Shown here: positions 41,131 through 51,990 of the stretch, one piece after another
Position numbering within the stretch: position 1 is the first letter of the stretch
Layout: each line of letters begins with the position of its first letter
Assembly: GCA_030068145.1 (NCBI GenBank)
Contig: JAPJBO010000178.1
Location: 186,001 to 250,000 of the forward strand
Reading direction: 5' to 3'
DNA from: Diplonema papillatum
Taxonomy: Eukaryota > Euglenozoa > Diplonemea > Diplonemida > Diplonemidae
DNA: 64,000 nt
Notes under the pieces: generated by a model
What the model saw: the letters and a program-made list of their open reading frames with translations, nothing else
What the model was told of the DNA's origin: nothing
Database searches by the model: none
Program-made: the position numbers and the translations under genes

Positions 41131-41487
41131 ATTAACCAGGGGTCGAGCTGAAAAGAGTGTCGGTACTCGAAGAAGTGGGGAACCTTGAGAGCAGCGCATT
41201 TGGAAAGGTCTTCTGACACACATCCGTCGTCATCTTGGGGGAAGGGGCGCAACCAGGGCGATACCGTCGAGTTCCGCAAAGTTGTCAAGCAGCGGCTCGC
41301 TCAAGGCGAAACCGGCGAACCCGGTTCTACCAGGCCAGCAAATGGGCTTGGGTGCACATCGCCTCGGCCACTTGAGTGCAATGTCCTCCCATCCGTAACG
41401 GGATTGAGAGAGAGACGCAAGCTTGTAGCTCGCCGTTGGCACGTCTGGGTACGAAATCGGGGAAGGAATAGTTGCAGCTCTTGACAA
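41052..41487 (-). pseudogene. Frameshifted coding remnant, unknown
   Basis: The minus strand reads ATIPSPISYPDVPTASYKLA to ELDGIALVAPLPP in one frame. In the next frame it reads QDDDGCVSEDLSKCAALKVP and HFFEYRHSFQLDPWLITQAP. A single +1 change near 41240 would join them. The composition looks like a soluble enzyme, but no motif is recognised. The 3' end runs into the dispersed repeat. Confidence 0.3.
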
Positions 41488-42373
41488 AGATAGATGGAAG
41501 AAAGAAGGTGTTTTTCTTCTTCGCTTTTTCTCACGAAAAAGCGAAGAAGGGGGGGTCGGTCCTGCTTTTGGCTTTGTAGGTTCTCCCGACTCCCCAATTC
41601 GTGGTTAGCACAAACTCAAGAGGTCTAGTCAACTATTCCCTGCAGTATTAGCATACTTTCAAGAAAAAGAATGGCTTGGGTACTTGGGTACGCGTCTTGC
41701 GCTTGAACTCCAGGCTGCTTCATGACAACGAGAAGGCCCTACAGGAGCTTCTCCCTCGGACGTCGGTTTGGATGCCTCTTATTCTCTACCGCGGATCAGC
41801 GATATTCAGGTCGGCACACACGCTGCGACCTACCGGAGTTCGAACTCTGTTCATAGAAGCAGCCCTGGAGGACTTTCCAACCCGCAAGACACACACCCGA
41901 GTACCACCAAGCCTTGCGTGGAAACCTCCCCCTGAACGCCTTGGCGGCAACGGGGACGAGTGCCCCAAAAAAAGGCGGAGCGTACCCAACAACAGCCAAC
42001 GCGCGACCAGCGCCCGGAGCCCAAGGACGTAGCATGAAAAGACACCCCTTTGCCGTGTGCGCTGAGAAGCAGAACAGAGAGGACGAAGGCGGATGGAATG
42101 CGCGTGGATCGCAGTTCGCATTTAACGCCTCACGGCACGCCATGAGGCGCCGCATCGTGGTGGGCAACAAAAGGAATTTCGGAATCATTTCGATAAGGCG
42201 AGGAAACCAGTCCGTCGCCGGGAAAAAAATACTCGACGTAGCTGCTTCGACTCCGAACGGAAGGGGGGTAAGGGGCAAATACAATACAAACACAATCTGA
42301 TTTGTTCTTCGCTTACACCACCGTGTGTTGTTTTTTCACTCAGGACTTTTGACCTGTTGTGTTTGTGTGATTT

Positions 42374-42407
42374 AAATCAAAGATTATGGGTTCAGGGGGG
42401 AGTACAT

Positions 42408-42440
<33 letters not shown>

Positions 42441-42587
42441 TGACACCACCAGGCGTGGAGTATGCGGCTTAATTTGACTCAACACGAGGAATTTTACTAG
42501 GTCAGGACGATCTCAAGGATTGACAGATTGAGAGCTCTTTCTCGATGAATTGTGTGGTGGTGCATGGCCGCTCCTGGTTGGTGATTT
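42374..42587 (+). pseudogene. 18S rRNA fragment (central region), inserted
   Basis: It contains the near-universal AAACTTAAAGGAATTGACGG, GCGGCTTAATTTGACTCAAC, ATTGACAGATTGAGAGCTC and GGTGGTGCATGGCCG in order. It is shorter and more divergent than a working gene (for example ACACGAGGAATTTTACTAGG). It lies inside the dispersed repeat of 40905-41130. GTGATTT occurs at both junctions, which could be a 7-bp target duplication or microhomology. Confidence 0.85.
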
Positions 42588-43059
42588 GTCGTGTAGGGGT
42601 AGACCCGCATGACCTCACGTCCGTTCAACACGTGGTTCGGTAGTTACAGCACTTTGGATCCCTTCTGTTCTTTGTCGGGCAGCATCGTCGAGCATTTCCT
42701 TTCAAGCTGGCGCTTATGTAAAAAACAGAAGGGCGAAAAAGTTTTACGGTTCTGTGCTCGCCGCATTTCCACCCTGCTGACCGGATGTTCGGTCGGTTTG
42801 GTCTCCTCACGGATTGCCTGCAGCTAGAAACACTCGGGGAGGTCCGGTGCCTATTTCTAAGGGCTCGGAGGTGGCAAATTTGCAAAGGCTCATGATCAGA
42901 AGGTCCTACTTGGGCGGTTCAGTTTCCTCGCGCCTAAAACTAGGGCCTTTCAACCCCGGACCTATCTGTGTTTCGTGTGGGGGCTGCATCCCATTTTCCC
43001 CGTTTGCGATCGTGTACCTGGTGGCGTCCTCGAGTGTTTTCTAACTGAGCAGGTGCCTA

Positions 43060-44650
43060 TTCAAAAAGAGAGCGGTTATGCGCAGACATTCCTTCTTTCT
43101 GTTGGGTAGGGTGGTGGTTGCATGCGATATTACTTCTCCAATTATTTGCCATCTCTGGCGAGGCGGTGACGAAAAAAATGGTTGCATGTTTTATACTGTC
43201 GCTGCGGATAGGGTTAGCAGATTACATGCCACGCTCCAAATATGCGAGAGCAGTGGAGTAACGAGTGTCGAGGGGGATGAAAGAAGCCCTGTTACTTGCA
43301 GCTTGATTGTTCGTCGTAATTTGATTTGTCTCTGAAGATCCTTGGATTATCCGACAAGAGAAAGCTTCTGACGGGAGGTATTGAGGCATCAGAGAGAGAA
43401 GGGAGGGGGGGCTGCTTCAGGAGAGGAAAAAAGACAACCGAAGGGAACATGGGGCAACTCAAGAAGTAACAAAGCCTCAGGTATGGGGAGCCCGAGCACG
43501 ATGGAAAGGCTTTCTGACACAGCTACGTCACGGCAGCAAGAATTAATCCTGTGTCGACTGGTTTTAGCAGTGTGTGTAGCACCAGCTCGGCTCCGAGCTA
43601 GAACTATCCAACGGAACGGAAATGTACAAGATGCCACCCCCCCCCCCCCCCAGGGCATGGAGGGTCGACACATCTTTTTCTTTTAGAGTGGAGAAGTTAG
43701 CTTGAAGATCCGGGGGTTTAGGGTCTCAGGGTGGGTTTTTGGGTGTCACCTGAAGGGGGTGAACGTCGCTGGAAGGTCCCATCCAAGCCAACGTCCGACG
43801 GCCACACTAGGATGAAGGAGGGGGGAGACCATGCGTGAGCCGCACGGTTAAACAGCCCCCCTAGTCAAAGCAGGTACTGCCAGTTACCTACCAGTTACTG
43901 TCAAAATCAGGCCGGTTTCCAATTTTTTTTTTAATAGTACATCTGTACTGACGGGAACATTTCCGGAACAACGGTTGCACATGAAAGAGAAAACGAAGCC
44001 TAACGAAAAAGTGCTAATACAGGAAAACTTCCCCCAGAGAGGTGTATACCCTGTACACGCGAAGAACAAGAAACGTTTGCCTTATCATTTTCATCACCTT
44101 TGGTCAGTTGATGCTGATCGTCCGTTGTTTGCTTCGTTTATCAGTGCAAGCCCCAACTCCGGGAATGTTCCCCCAGTTTGTACTGGGGTGTATACTAGAA
44201 AGTTTGGGGTTTTCACCACCAGGGCGGGTTTCCCGAGGGATGCATGCAAGTTGTATGCCAAATAAGGAGAGAGGATGGAAACCTCACACCAATTACCTAA
44301 AACCTGACGTTAACCAAACCGCATAACGAGAGAGGATAGAAAGCTCACACCAATTACCTAAAACCTGACGTTAAACAAACCGCAAAGGGCAGTGAAAAAC
44401 GCGGTGTACCTCCACCTGCTGGTGAGATGAGACTCTGCGGCGCTTTCTCGGAAAACATCAATATTTGCCCACAACTGGCGGGTAAGGAAAGCCTCCAGCG
44501 ACCAAATGCCCCATCGAACATCCCGTCAAACGATTGTAACCGAGACAGCGTAAAAAGACAGGAGCTTCGTTATATTTGTTCGCGCCGGAACGGTGAGAGA
44601 GTGTGGACGAAAACGCCAGCACGAAATGCGAGTTAATCGCAGTCTGCATT
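43060..44650. other. No gene recognised; two small repeats
   Basis: 44267-44322 and 44327-44385 are a tandem duplication (GAGAGAGGATnGAAAnCTCAC..). A GGGGGTTTAGGGTCTCAGGG motif is at 43703. Overlapping frames at 43975-44326 lack splice or start support. A C run lies at 43638-43651. Confidence 0.45.
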
Positions 44651-44672
44651 TTTTTTTTTCAACACGTGCTCA

Positions 44673-44966
44673 GGTACCAGGGAAAGCCTGCTACACGGGA
44701 GCCAAGCTTCACGTGTTCGGCGGTACTGCAGAGCCACGGGCCTACGGGTCAAGTGGCTACCGATTTCCCAAATTAAAGCATCAAGGCTTGGCGCACCTTG
44801 GGGCTTGGCGCTCGCGCTGAGCACAAGCTCGTCGAGACGGTCAGCCGCAGGGCAGAGGACGGGGTGTGGCACTGTGCTGCCTCCGACTCAAGCTTTGCAA
44901 GCTGTGGTTGACCGTCACGTTCCTGGACCAGGAGCGGCCTTTTTCTTTTTCTTCTTCTTTCTTCTT
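44673..44966 (+). mobile_element. SINE-1, full-length young copy
   Basis: It starts GGTACCAGGGAAAGCCTGC and ends in a CTT-rich tail. It is flanked by a perfect 13-bp target duplication CAACACGTGCTCA (44660-44672 and 44967-44979), or 15 bp counting the preceding TT/TC. Five copies are compared in this window; tails are pyrimidine-rich, not poly(A). Confidence 0.85.
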
Positions 44967-45129
44967 CAACACGTGCTCAACGACGCCTTTTCTTTTTTCA
45001 ACGCCTGTCGAATGCTTTCGCCAAGGTCCGCCGGCCCAACGATCTGGCAGGGACGAGCCGCTGCGTCGTGGAGGGTTCAAGGCCACCGTCGACCTAGCCT
45101 TGTCGTGCGAGGGGTGTTTGTCTCGCGTC

Positions 45130-45720
45130 GCGAGCCGCAGACTGACGCCTTTTTCGTTTCCAGCAGTTAACAGATCGGAAGGAGGGACTCGCGCAATCTC
45201 GCGTTGATACGAAATCGCGCCAAAAACCGGGAGCTTTGTCTTGTTCCCCGGGAGGTACCGCGAGCCCTGGTATAACGCTGGGGCGCGCTACCCAGGAAGC
45301 TCAGGGAACTCGCAACTTGCCGACTACTACTCGAAACGGCAGGGTTCACTTTGGATGTTCAGCGGAAGCTGGACTAAGGATATCCTTGAGAAGACCACAC
45401 GCACGCAGACGAGCCACTACCCGTTTAGCTACCTTCAGGGGCCAAGGGTGCTGGACAGAACGGACGGCGGGGGGGGAAAAGCGCACGGATCCAAAGCCAG
45501 AACCCTGCACGAAGGTGGAGGGCTTGCGTGAAACCGGCGCCGACTGCCCTTAACAGCTGAATCGCACACCCCTTCCCTGATTGAGCGCAGAAGAAGTCAA
45601 GAACAACCGCGGGGGCTTCTCGGAAGAAAGTGTAGAAGCCGGGGAGGGGTTGTCCGGCAGCGCAGCACGCACAAGGGTACCCCCGCCAATCGCCAACTTT
45701 ACCTCCGCTAGGCGGGGCTG
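45130..45720 (-). repeat. 3' flank of Dispatched-like gene 1, shared with gene 2
   Basis: Blocks such as CGCAGATCGGAAG/ACAGATCGGAAGG, TCGCGTTGATAC, TTGTCTTGTnCCCCGGGAG and GCAGCGCAGCACGCACAAGG recur in the same order at 52740-53500. The gene duplication therefore carried at least 0.6 kb of 3' DNA. Confidence 0.7.
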
Positions 45721-48700
45721 ACGTCATGGGTTGGATATATAGCGGGGGAAGATTTCTCGGGGGAGGCTTTCTCGCCTTTGCATTTCGCGATGAGCTTCCG
45801 CACAAGCACAAGCCAGTTGCCCGTGTTGCCTTCGGGGCCGAGGGGTGTGGACAGAATGGCTGGGAAGCACAGCATCGACCAAAGCAGCGAGAAGCCGATG
45901 GTGACGAAGATCATCGTTCCGAACTTCACGAAGAAGATGATCTGCGGGAAGAACAAGAACATCGTGGCTCCAAGCGTCGAGAACGCCCCGGAGGCTATCG
46001 CGACGCCAGACGTCGCAAGCATGTCCTGGAGTCGCCCGTGGCGGCCGATTTCAGTCGATTCGATGTACGAATCCGCGAAGTGAGCGATGAAGTCGACCGA
46101 CAACCCCGGCACCATGACAAATCCGATGCTTTCCAGCACTCCGAGCTTCCAGCCCATCAGCACGGTGGTGCCCATGGTGCTGATGACAATCATCGAGATG
46201 ATGCCTGTCGCGTATATCGCCAGGAGAACGTTTTGCGTGGCGAACATCAATACAACGCCGGAGAGCCCTACCGACAGGTAGATGCCGTTGAAAGCCTCGG
46301 ACTGCAGCGTGTCCTTCACGAAGCTGTTTTCAAGCGACGACTGGAACATCCGCGCCTGGTCCTTGACTTCCAAGCAGGGCGACTTCGTGTACTGCTCGGC
46401 CACCCATGCCTCCCAGACCTCCCAGATCTCGATGCCGGTCGTCGGCTCGAGGTTCGACGTTCTCACGGTCAGCTTCAACTCCGCGAGGGCCATCACGTAC
46501 AAGATATTTCCATTCCCATCCGAAAGCGGAAACGTGTATTCGGAAACGTACGACAACACGGACGGGTCGCTGACCCACAACATCAGGATTTGTTCGAAGC
46601 GCTCAGCGTCGGCGTTGGGCCCCGTGATGGCGTCCCACGTGGTTTGGTTGTACGCGGAGAGCACGTGGGTTTTGAACCTCATCATCATGCAGTCGATCGG
46701 AATCGACGAAGGCCCGCTCGTCTTCCGAGAATCGGACTTCGCCTCCGCCGCGAGGCAGATGGAGACCATGCATTCCGCGGCCACCGAGATGCTGAAGTCC
46801 TTGTCCCAGTTGACTTCGCCGAGGTTGTCCATATCCGTTGCACGGGTGCCTGCCCGGTCGATGGGTTCGTCGGGGTTGATCCCCCACACGAGCTCGACGG
46901 TCGCTGCGTCGACGGACCCGCCGCGGGCGAAGTAGTCGGGTTTCGTGTCGATGAAGTCCTGGAAGTTGTCCCCCGAGGGGAAGAACTGCATCGCGCCCTT
47001 GTCGACTTCGAGCTTCGACACCGCCACGGTGAGGAACACGGTCAGCAGCACGAACGCGATCAGGATGCCGATGTTCGCGTTGATCACGAACGTCCCGAAC
47101 GACTCCCGGAACCAGCGGTTCGCCGCCGGCTCCGACTTGGCAGGGGCAGCTTTCGCGTCCGGCTCTATCGTCGCCACCCTCGACTCGATCCCCTTGAATC
47201 CGCCTCGGCAGAAATTCTTCAGCTTCTCGGGCAGCCCGCAGAGGAACTGGGACTTCGAAAAGTGCACTTCGTGCACCATGACGCACATCGGGAAGTGGAT
47301 CATCACCGCGCAGTAGTTGACGAGCACCAGGAGCGCCGCGAAGATCCCGAAGGTCTGGATGGCCGGGAAGCTCGAGTTGGCGTTCGACACGAACGAGAAG
47401 ATGGTGGTGGTGCTCGTGATGAGCATCGCCTTCCCCGCGTGCGCCCACGAAAAGGCCAACATCTTCGCTTTGTCGGTCGTGCCCAAAGTCAGCTTTGCGC
47501 GCTCCCACGTGTCCAAGTAGACAAAAATGTCGTCCGCGCCGATGCCGAGGATGATGAAGATGGACAGGATGTTGAACACCCCGAAGTACCGCTGCTGGAA
47601 CACTCCGAAGTACAGGAAGTACGCCGGGCCGAACGAAAGGACAACCTGTCCGATGCCCATGGTCGCGAGGAACACCGAGGAGACCATAAACGTCATGTAG
47701 AACCAAGAAAACACCATCGCCGCCAGCAGGAACATCGCGTCCTTTATAAGGACGTCAGCGATGTACAAAGGCAGCATCCCGTGCCCGTTGAAGAGAATCT
47801 CGATTTCGCCGTTGACCTCGGTGTCCATCAAGAAGTTGTAGAACTCCTCGTAGAGGAAGTCCGCGAGGTCGTCGCTCTGCCCGTCGGCGTCGTCGATGAC
47901 CGTCTTGTACCCGGCGAGCGGCGCGCCGAAGAAGAACTCCGTCCGCACAGCCTGCGCCACCAGGTTGCCGTCTGAGAACCCACTGTCCACCAGCTTCAAG
48001 AAGCTGTACGCGTTGTTGCCGGCCGGCGTGGTGAGGTCGATGGCCGTCTGGCTGTAGGTCCGTAGCTTGTCGTCTTTGAACGACTCACTCACCACGAACT
48101 CGTCCTCGGTGCACGCCGTCGCCTTCGGGCAGTCAAGGATCCCGATGGGCGTCGACAGCGCGGAGTCGCACGAGGCGCCGGCGGTGGGGTCGCACGCGTA
48201 GAAAACGGTGGATGGAGGCGCGCAGTCTTGCTCTTGGGCGTTGATCTCCGCGACGGCGGTCCAGTTCCTCGACTCCTGCACAGCGCGGGCCTCAGGGGAG
48301 TAGTCCACGTAGCAGAAGTCCTTGTAACCAGCGCGCGCTCGTATCTTCTTCTCGAAGGCGACGATCGCCTGTATGTTCTTCAACTCAAACACGTTGCCGG
48401 CCTCCGCAAGGTAAATGATCTCCAGCGTCGTGTCGTCCCTCGCGCCGCCCAGCGACGAGACGGAGCCACGCAGCTGCAGCTCGGGCTGGTCCAAAATGAA
48501 ATTCGAGTCGTCCTCCGCTGTTATCACCGCATCGAGTCTTTCCCTCGCGACGTGGTCCCGCACGTACAGCGGCACTCCCGATTCGAACGGGAAGAACGAA
48601 GGAACCGACAAGGCGAGGACGATGAGCATGATGAAGATGAAACAATACGACCCGCAGGTGGCCGCGTACAGCTGCGTCGGGCGTGCCGCGGCGAACTTGC

Positions 48701-48878
48701 TGACCTTCATGATCAACCGGGTTTCGTCGACGACGTGCGCCAGATCCTCTGGCAGCTCGCGCTTCTCTTCTTCCCCCGACTCCGTCTCCGACATTTCCGG
48801 CGCATCCTTGGTTGTTGTGTTTGCTGCTTCCATTTCTTCGACTGGAACCTCCGCATCCGGAGCGTGCGAGTCAACCAT
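45708..48878 (-). CDS. Dispatched/Patched-like 12-TM protein with sterol-sensing domain, paralogue 1 (1056 aa)
   Basis: This is an intronless RND-superfamily membrane protein. The start is ATG at 48878 (MVDSHAPDAEV); the longer frame begins only at a GTG. Residues 1-60 are acidic cytosolic, with TM1 at ~78-95. A large extracytoplasmic loop follows (~100-360; Cys-containing). A sterol-sensing-like bundle lies at ~365-545 with GIGADDIFVYLDTWE at ~446, the RND GxxxDD proton-relay motif as in Dispatched. The second loop is ~590-860. A second bundle at ~870-1030 has GLSVDFIAHFADSYIES, and the C-tail is short. In animals Dispatched exports lipid-modified ligands; related protist proteins are mostly uncharacterised sterol or lipid transporters. 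Long antisense frames over it are shadows. Confidence 0.85.
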   Translation of the reverse strand: MVDSHAPDAEVPVEEMEAANTTTKDAPEMSETESGEEEKRELPEDLAHVVDETRLIMKVSKFAAARPTQLYAATCGSYCFIFIMLIVLALSVPSFFPFESGVPLYVRDHVARERLDAVITAEDDSNFILDQPELQLRGSVSSLGGARDDTTLEIIYLAEAGNVFELKNIQAIVAFEKKIRARAGYKDFCYVDYSPEARAVQESRNWTAVAEINAQEQDCAPPSTVFYACDPTAGASCDSALSTPIGILDCPKATACTEDEFVVSESFKDDKLRTYSQTAIDLTTPAGNNAYSFLKLVDSGFSDGNLVAQAVRTEFFFGAPLAGYKTVIDDADGQSDDLADFLYEEFYNFLMDTEVNGEIEILFNGHGMLPLYIADVLIKDAMFLLAAMVFSWFYMTFMVSSVFLATMGIGQVVLSFGPAYFLYFGVFQQRYFGVFNILSIFIILGIGADDIFVYLDTWERAKLTLGTTDKAKMLAFSWAHAGKAMLITSTTTIFSFVSNANSSFPAIQTFGIFAALLVLVNYCAVMIHFPMCVMVHEVHFSKSQFLCGLPEKLKNFCRGGFKGIESRVATIEPDAKAAPAKSEPAANRWFRESFGTFVINANIGILIAFVLLTVFLTVAVSKLEVDKGAMQFFPSGDNFQDFIDTKPDYFARGGSVDAATVELVWGINPDEPIDRAGTRATDMDNLGEVNWDKDFSISVAAECMVSICLAAEAKSDSRKTSGPSSIPIDCMMMRFKTHVLSAYNQTTWDAITGPNADAERFEQILMLWVSDPSVLSYVSEYTFPLSDGNGNILYVMALAELKLTVRTSNLEPTTGIEIWEVWEAWVAEQYTKSPCLEVKDQARMFQSSLENSFVKDTLQSEAFNGIYLSVGLSGVVLMFATQNVLLAIYATGIISMIVISTMGTTVLMGWKLGVLESIGFVMVPGLSVDFIAHFADSYIESTEIGRHGRLQDMLATSGVAIASGAFSTLGATMFLFFPQIIFFVKFGTMIFVTIGFSLLWSMLCFPAILSTPLGPEGNTGNWLVLVRKLIAKCKGEKASPEKSSPAIYPTHDVSPA

Positions 48879-49129
48879 TCTCCCCGTTTTGACAACTTTT
48901 GTCTTGTTTGCTTTTGCAGTACCTGTTGGAGGGGGACCTTTTGACACGAAACAATGGAACGACGGACTGGATTCTCTGATTCGAACGGGAACACAAGTTT
49001 CGACGGCGGAGCTCGCAATTGGAGGGTGAGCTTGTTCAGGGCGGTGCAGCAGTGGTTGGATAGGATGTGCTGGTCGGTTGGCAGGGAACGCTGAAAGGAC
49101 CCTGAAAACCCCCGGTTTGGCCGAAAAAG

Positions 49130-49165
49130 GGGCGACTTATAGCGCGCGGAAGAGCGAGCCAATAG
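49130..49165 (-). promoter_or_regulatory. Candidate promoter of Dispatched-like gene 1
   Basis: On the minus strand an inverted CCAAT box (ATTGG, plus AGCCAATAGC) is followed about 15 nt later by CTATAAG. That places a start about 230 nt upstream of the ATG at 48878. Spacing and order are reasonable, but lineage-specific promoter rules are unknown. Confidence 0.3.
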
Positions 49166-49419
49166 CAGGTCTGTGATGCTCCTAAATGTCCTAGGCTGCA
49201 CGCGCACTACACTGACGCATTAAACAAGTTTGAGAGCCTTCCGGCTACCTATCTTGAAGAGGATGGGAAATCTTTTGAACTTGCGTCGTGATGAGGATCG
49301 ATGATTGCAATTATTCTCCTTGAATGAGGGGTCGTCGGCAATCCAAAACAGACTCAGGTGGCCCTAAAACGCTCCGGAAATCCAGGAAAAGTAGTCAGAT
49401 GCTCGTGTAGGCCGGAATA

Positions 49420-49560
49420 ATGGCTGCAGAATGCAAAAACAAGCTCGCAGTCGACTTCGAAGTATTCACCGGTTTGGATCTTCCCGAAGGGACGCCGCTG
49501 TGTATCTGTGCAAGGACGTTAGCACGAATGCTGGAGACGACCGGGGAAGCGCACGCATAA
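49420..49560 (+). CDS. Short open frame (46 aa)
   Basis: ATG to TAA encodes MAAECKNKLAVDFEVFTGLD and continues LPEGTPLCICARTLARML. It begins about 290 nt beyond the proposed promoter of gene 1, on the opposite strand, so a divergent small gene or a first exon is possible. The composition looks coding, but there is no other support. Confidence 0.2.
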   Translation: MAAECKNKLAVDFEVFTGLDLPEGTPLCICARTLARMLETTGEAHA

Positions 49561-49833
49561 GTGTGTAGGACCCGGCTTTGCCGGGAAGGAAGCTAAAGAA
49601 CGGTGGGAGTTCCGCCGCGGGGTTGCTGTGGCCGTGCACACACTGTCTCCTGTGTCCTCCTTCGCACGATATTGCTCTTCGGGCTATCGCCCCAAATCTT
49701 CCCGTGCCTTTGAGGTTTTGGGGCGCTACCTCGTCCGCACGGTGCTCTCTGCTGCTCGTCTGGCCGGGCTTCCTGATGCAGACTGCAATCTCGTTGAGCT
49801 TGAATTCTTCTTTTTGTTTTCTTCCCTTCTGCC

Positions 49834-50049
49834 ACGGGCCTACGCGTCAAGTGGCTACCGATTTCCCAAACTAAAGCATCAAGGCTTGGCGCACCTTGGG
49901 GCTTGGCGCTCGCGCTGAACACAAGCTCGTCGAGACAGAGCGGACGGGGTTGTGGCACTGTGCTGCCTCCGACTCAAGCTTTGCAAGCTGTGTGGTTGAC
50001 CGTCACGTTCCTGGACCAGGAGCGGCCTTTTCTTCTTCTCTTCTTCTCC
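49834..50049 (+). mobile_element. SINE-1, 5'-truncated copy
   Basis: It lacks the first ~60 bp of the family and ends in a CTTCTT tail. The target duplication TTCCCTTCTGCC is present at 49822-49833 and 50050-50061. 5' truncation with an intact 3' tail fits target-primed reverse transcription. Confidence 0.8.
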
Positions 50050-50229
50050 TTCCCTTCTGCCCCTCGTACGTGGTGAGTCTCAGTGCCGCTGATTAAGGGA
50101 TAAGTAGAAACGAGCCAACTGACAATGATCTTCGTGTGTTTGCCACACTTCACACAAGCAAGGTTAAGACTAGCGTCTTATACGACAAGAATAAGGCCAC
50201 GCTCACTCCGCGCAATTCAATAGGGGACG

Positions 50230-50460
50230 TAATTATCTTCGGGTTTGGATACGAAAGGAAAGAGGCAAGGGTCTCAAGGGCCGTCGTCGCAACTTCGGCG
50301 CGTCATGGCAACCAAAATAACCGGGGGCGCAGTTGAACGTGTTGTGGCTTGGCTTGTTTCGGGGACCACACAAGCCGTGCATTTGCAAGGAACTCTGGTT
50401 GCTGGTACCCCCAACCACCTGGTGCTTGGGTGGCTTGGCAACCTTGTTGCGAGCTCAGGT
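50230..50460 (+). repeat. Empty-site relative of the G-run element insertion at 57.8 kb
   Basis: CTTCGGGTTTGGATACGAAA, the GTCGTCGCAACTTCGGC block, AATAACCGGGGG, GCAGTTG and GGTACCCCCAACCACCT match 57670-57780 and 58005-58135. The element is missing here after ACCGGGGG. Confidence 0.75.
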
Positions 50461-50832
50461 AGCTAGACCCCACGTTTCAGCGCCGCGGCCACGGCCTGTG
50501 TTGCTAGAGTGAAATTTCGCTTTTGATACTCCGGTACTTTACTAGTCTCCGGGTGACCTTCGCTGAATGCCTTTTTTCGAAGTACAGTTTTCGCAGCGAA
50601 ACTGTGGTTTAGAAGGTCGGTAATTTGGAATGGGTGGGAGAGGGATTCGAGAGGAGAGAAAATAATGGGGGGGTATTGCTCGTTTCGTACCGTCAAGTGT
50701 CCCCTACCGCGTTTAGGGGGTGCTTGAGATTGGATGGGGGTGGTCGTTCTCCTTCGGCGTGAAAAAGCCAGGAGCATCGACAATATGCGCTGCATATACA
50801 GTAATAAAGAACGAAAGGGAGAGACGAGGGGG

Positions 50833-50940
50833 ATTGCAAGAACGTGCTTGGAATGGGTGTGTGCTCAACACCGCACTGGTCCCGTCTGCGCCGTGTTTCG
50901 GTCCTTTAAGCCACGAACACATACGGCGGACACACAAGGC
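50833..50940 (+). mobile_element. G-run element, short 5' piece with target duplication
   Basis: Only the first ~108 bp of the family are present. The flanks GGAGAGACGAGGGGG (50818-50832) and GGAGAGACGAGAGGGGG (50941-50957) match. A 5' fragment with its own target duplication means the element can insert while 3'-truncated. Confidence 0.75.
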
Positions 50941-50975
50941 GGAGAGACGAGAGGGGGGGTTTCCGATAGACTATA

Positions 50976-51132
50976 GTATACACGGTGCGCTAGTCACTTG
51001 AGAAACAGCGTGATGACTAGTCATATTACTACTGAAAAGTGCTTACTTACAGTCATATTACTACTGACAGTAGTCAATAAGACTAGTAAGATTTGTGACT
51101 AGTAAGTGGCATGACTAGTGCACCGTGTATAC
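50976..51132. mobile_element. MITE with 21-bp terminal inverted repeats
   Basis: The left end GTATACACGGTGCGCTAGTC and its inverse at 51112-51132 (GACTAGTGCACCGTGTATAC) differ at one base. The inside is made of ACTAGTCAT / TACTACTGA short repeats. TATA on both sides fits a TA target duplication. The CACGGTGC end also occurs at the palindromic arrays at 35.46 and 39.82 kb. Confidence 0.7.
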
Positions 51133-51189
51133 GTTACGCGTTTCCTAGTCCGTCGTAGTTAGCGTTCTGTAGTCGAAGTAGGTTGCACC

Positions 51190-51300
51190 CAGCTAAACCC
51201 AGATTTACACCTGTGCTTTGTTTGGGGGCACAGCGTTGCGACCTTTGGAACTGGCGGCCTCCTGGAGGAGGGATTTCCAGAGAGCAAGTGCTCATTCATA
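51190..51300 (+). mobile_element. SINE-2, diverged 3' part
   Basis: ACCCAGATTTACACCTGTG to AGCAAGTGCTCATTCATACC follows the 3' half of the family at 10.5 kb with many changes. Confidence 0.5.
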
Positions 51301-51985
51301 CCCGTACACCGCGGCCATAGGAGAAAGGAGGAGGGTACTTTTGCTTGATTCTACGAGGAAAGGGAAACTAGAGTTTTGGTTCACCGCGCTACCGTGAACC
51401 CAGATCCTGGACGTGGTTGCAGGGGGGAAAATTGGAAAATGAATCATGATCGAAGGTCCTGCTGGGGTGGATTAGTTTCTTCGCACATTGCATGCGGCCA
51501 AAAACCGTCCACCAAGAGAGTCGGAGAAAGAAGAAAGGGATTCGTTGACCGCACTACCCTGAACACCAATCCTATAAGAGGTTTCAGGTGGCAACTGATT
51601 GATCAGAGGATCCTGCGGTCACTGTTATCACGTTTTTTTTTGTTCCCGACGATGCCGTGGGACGTACAGATTGGTGTCTACCGACCTTTTTGTCTATATT
51701 TTAACTGCGTGCTGTTCTCTTCTGAAGCAGAAGGTCGGTGGTTTAAAGTATCCGGCTGAATTGCAGGGCCGTGTTTGAATAAGGCAAACGTTCACCACGC
51801 CGTCCACGGCGACTCATCCGTGCATCGTGCTCACAATGATGATCGTAATTACCCAAAATGGAGTGCAGAACCACGAGCAGCGACGGCCAAACCCGGAGGC
51901 CACGTGCCGCAGGATGACGCCTTTTGTTCTTCCTAACCTAGATATGCCCGTGTCTTCCCAGATCCCCCACCCTTCCAGTTTGAGT
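51300..51985. other. No gene recognised
   Basis: It holds a CCGACGATGCCGTGGGACGTACAG block shared with 28.7 and 31.65 kb, and an AGAAGGTCGGTGGTTTAAAG-type motif at 51730. No gene is supported. Confidence 0.4.
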
Positions 51986-51990
51986 GACAA

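Noticed and set aside
43800..43870. Group II intron domain V-like GTGAGCCGCACGGTT
   Set aside because: Too short, no paired stem of the right length and no other intron domains.
45726..47975. 749-aa plus-strand open frame, plus other long frames over 46-48 kb and 53.3-56.7 kb
   Set aside because: They are antisense or alternate-frame shadows of the two Dispatched-like genes (Arg/His/Glu-rich, no domains), caused by GC-rich third positions.
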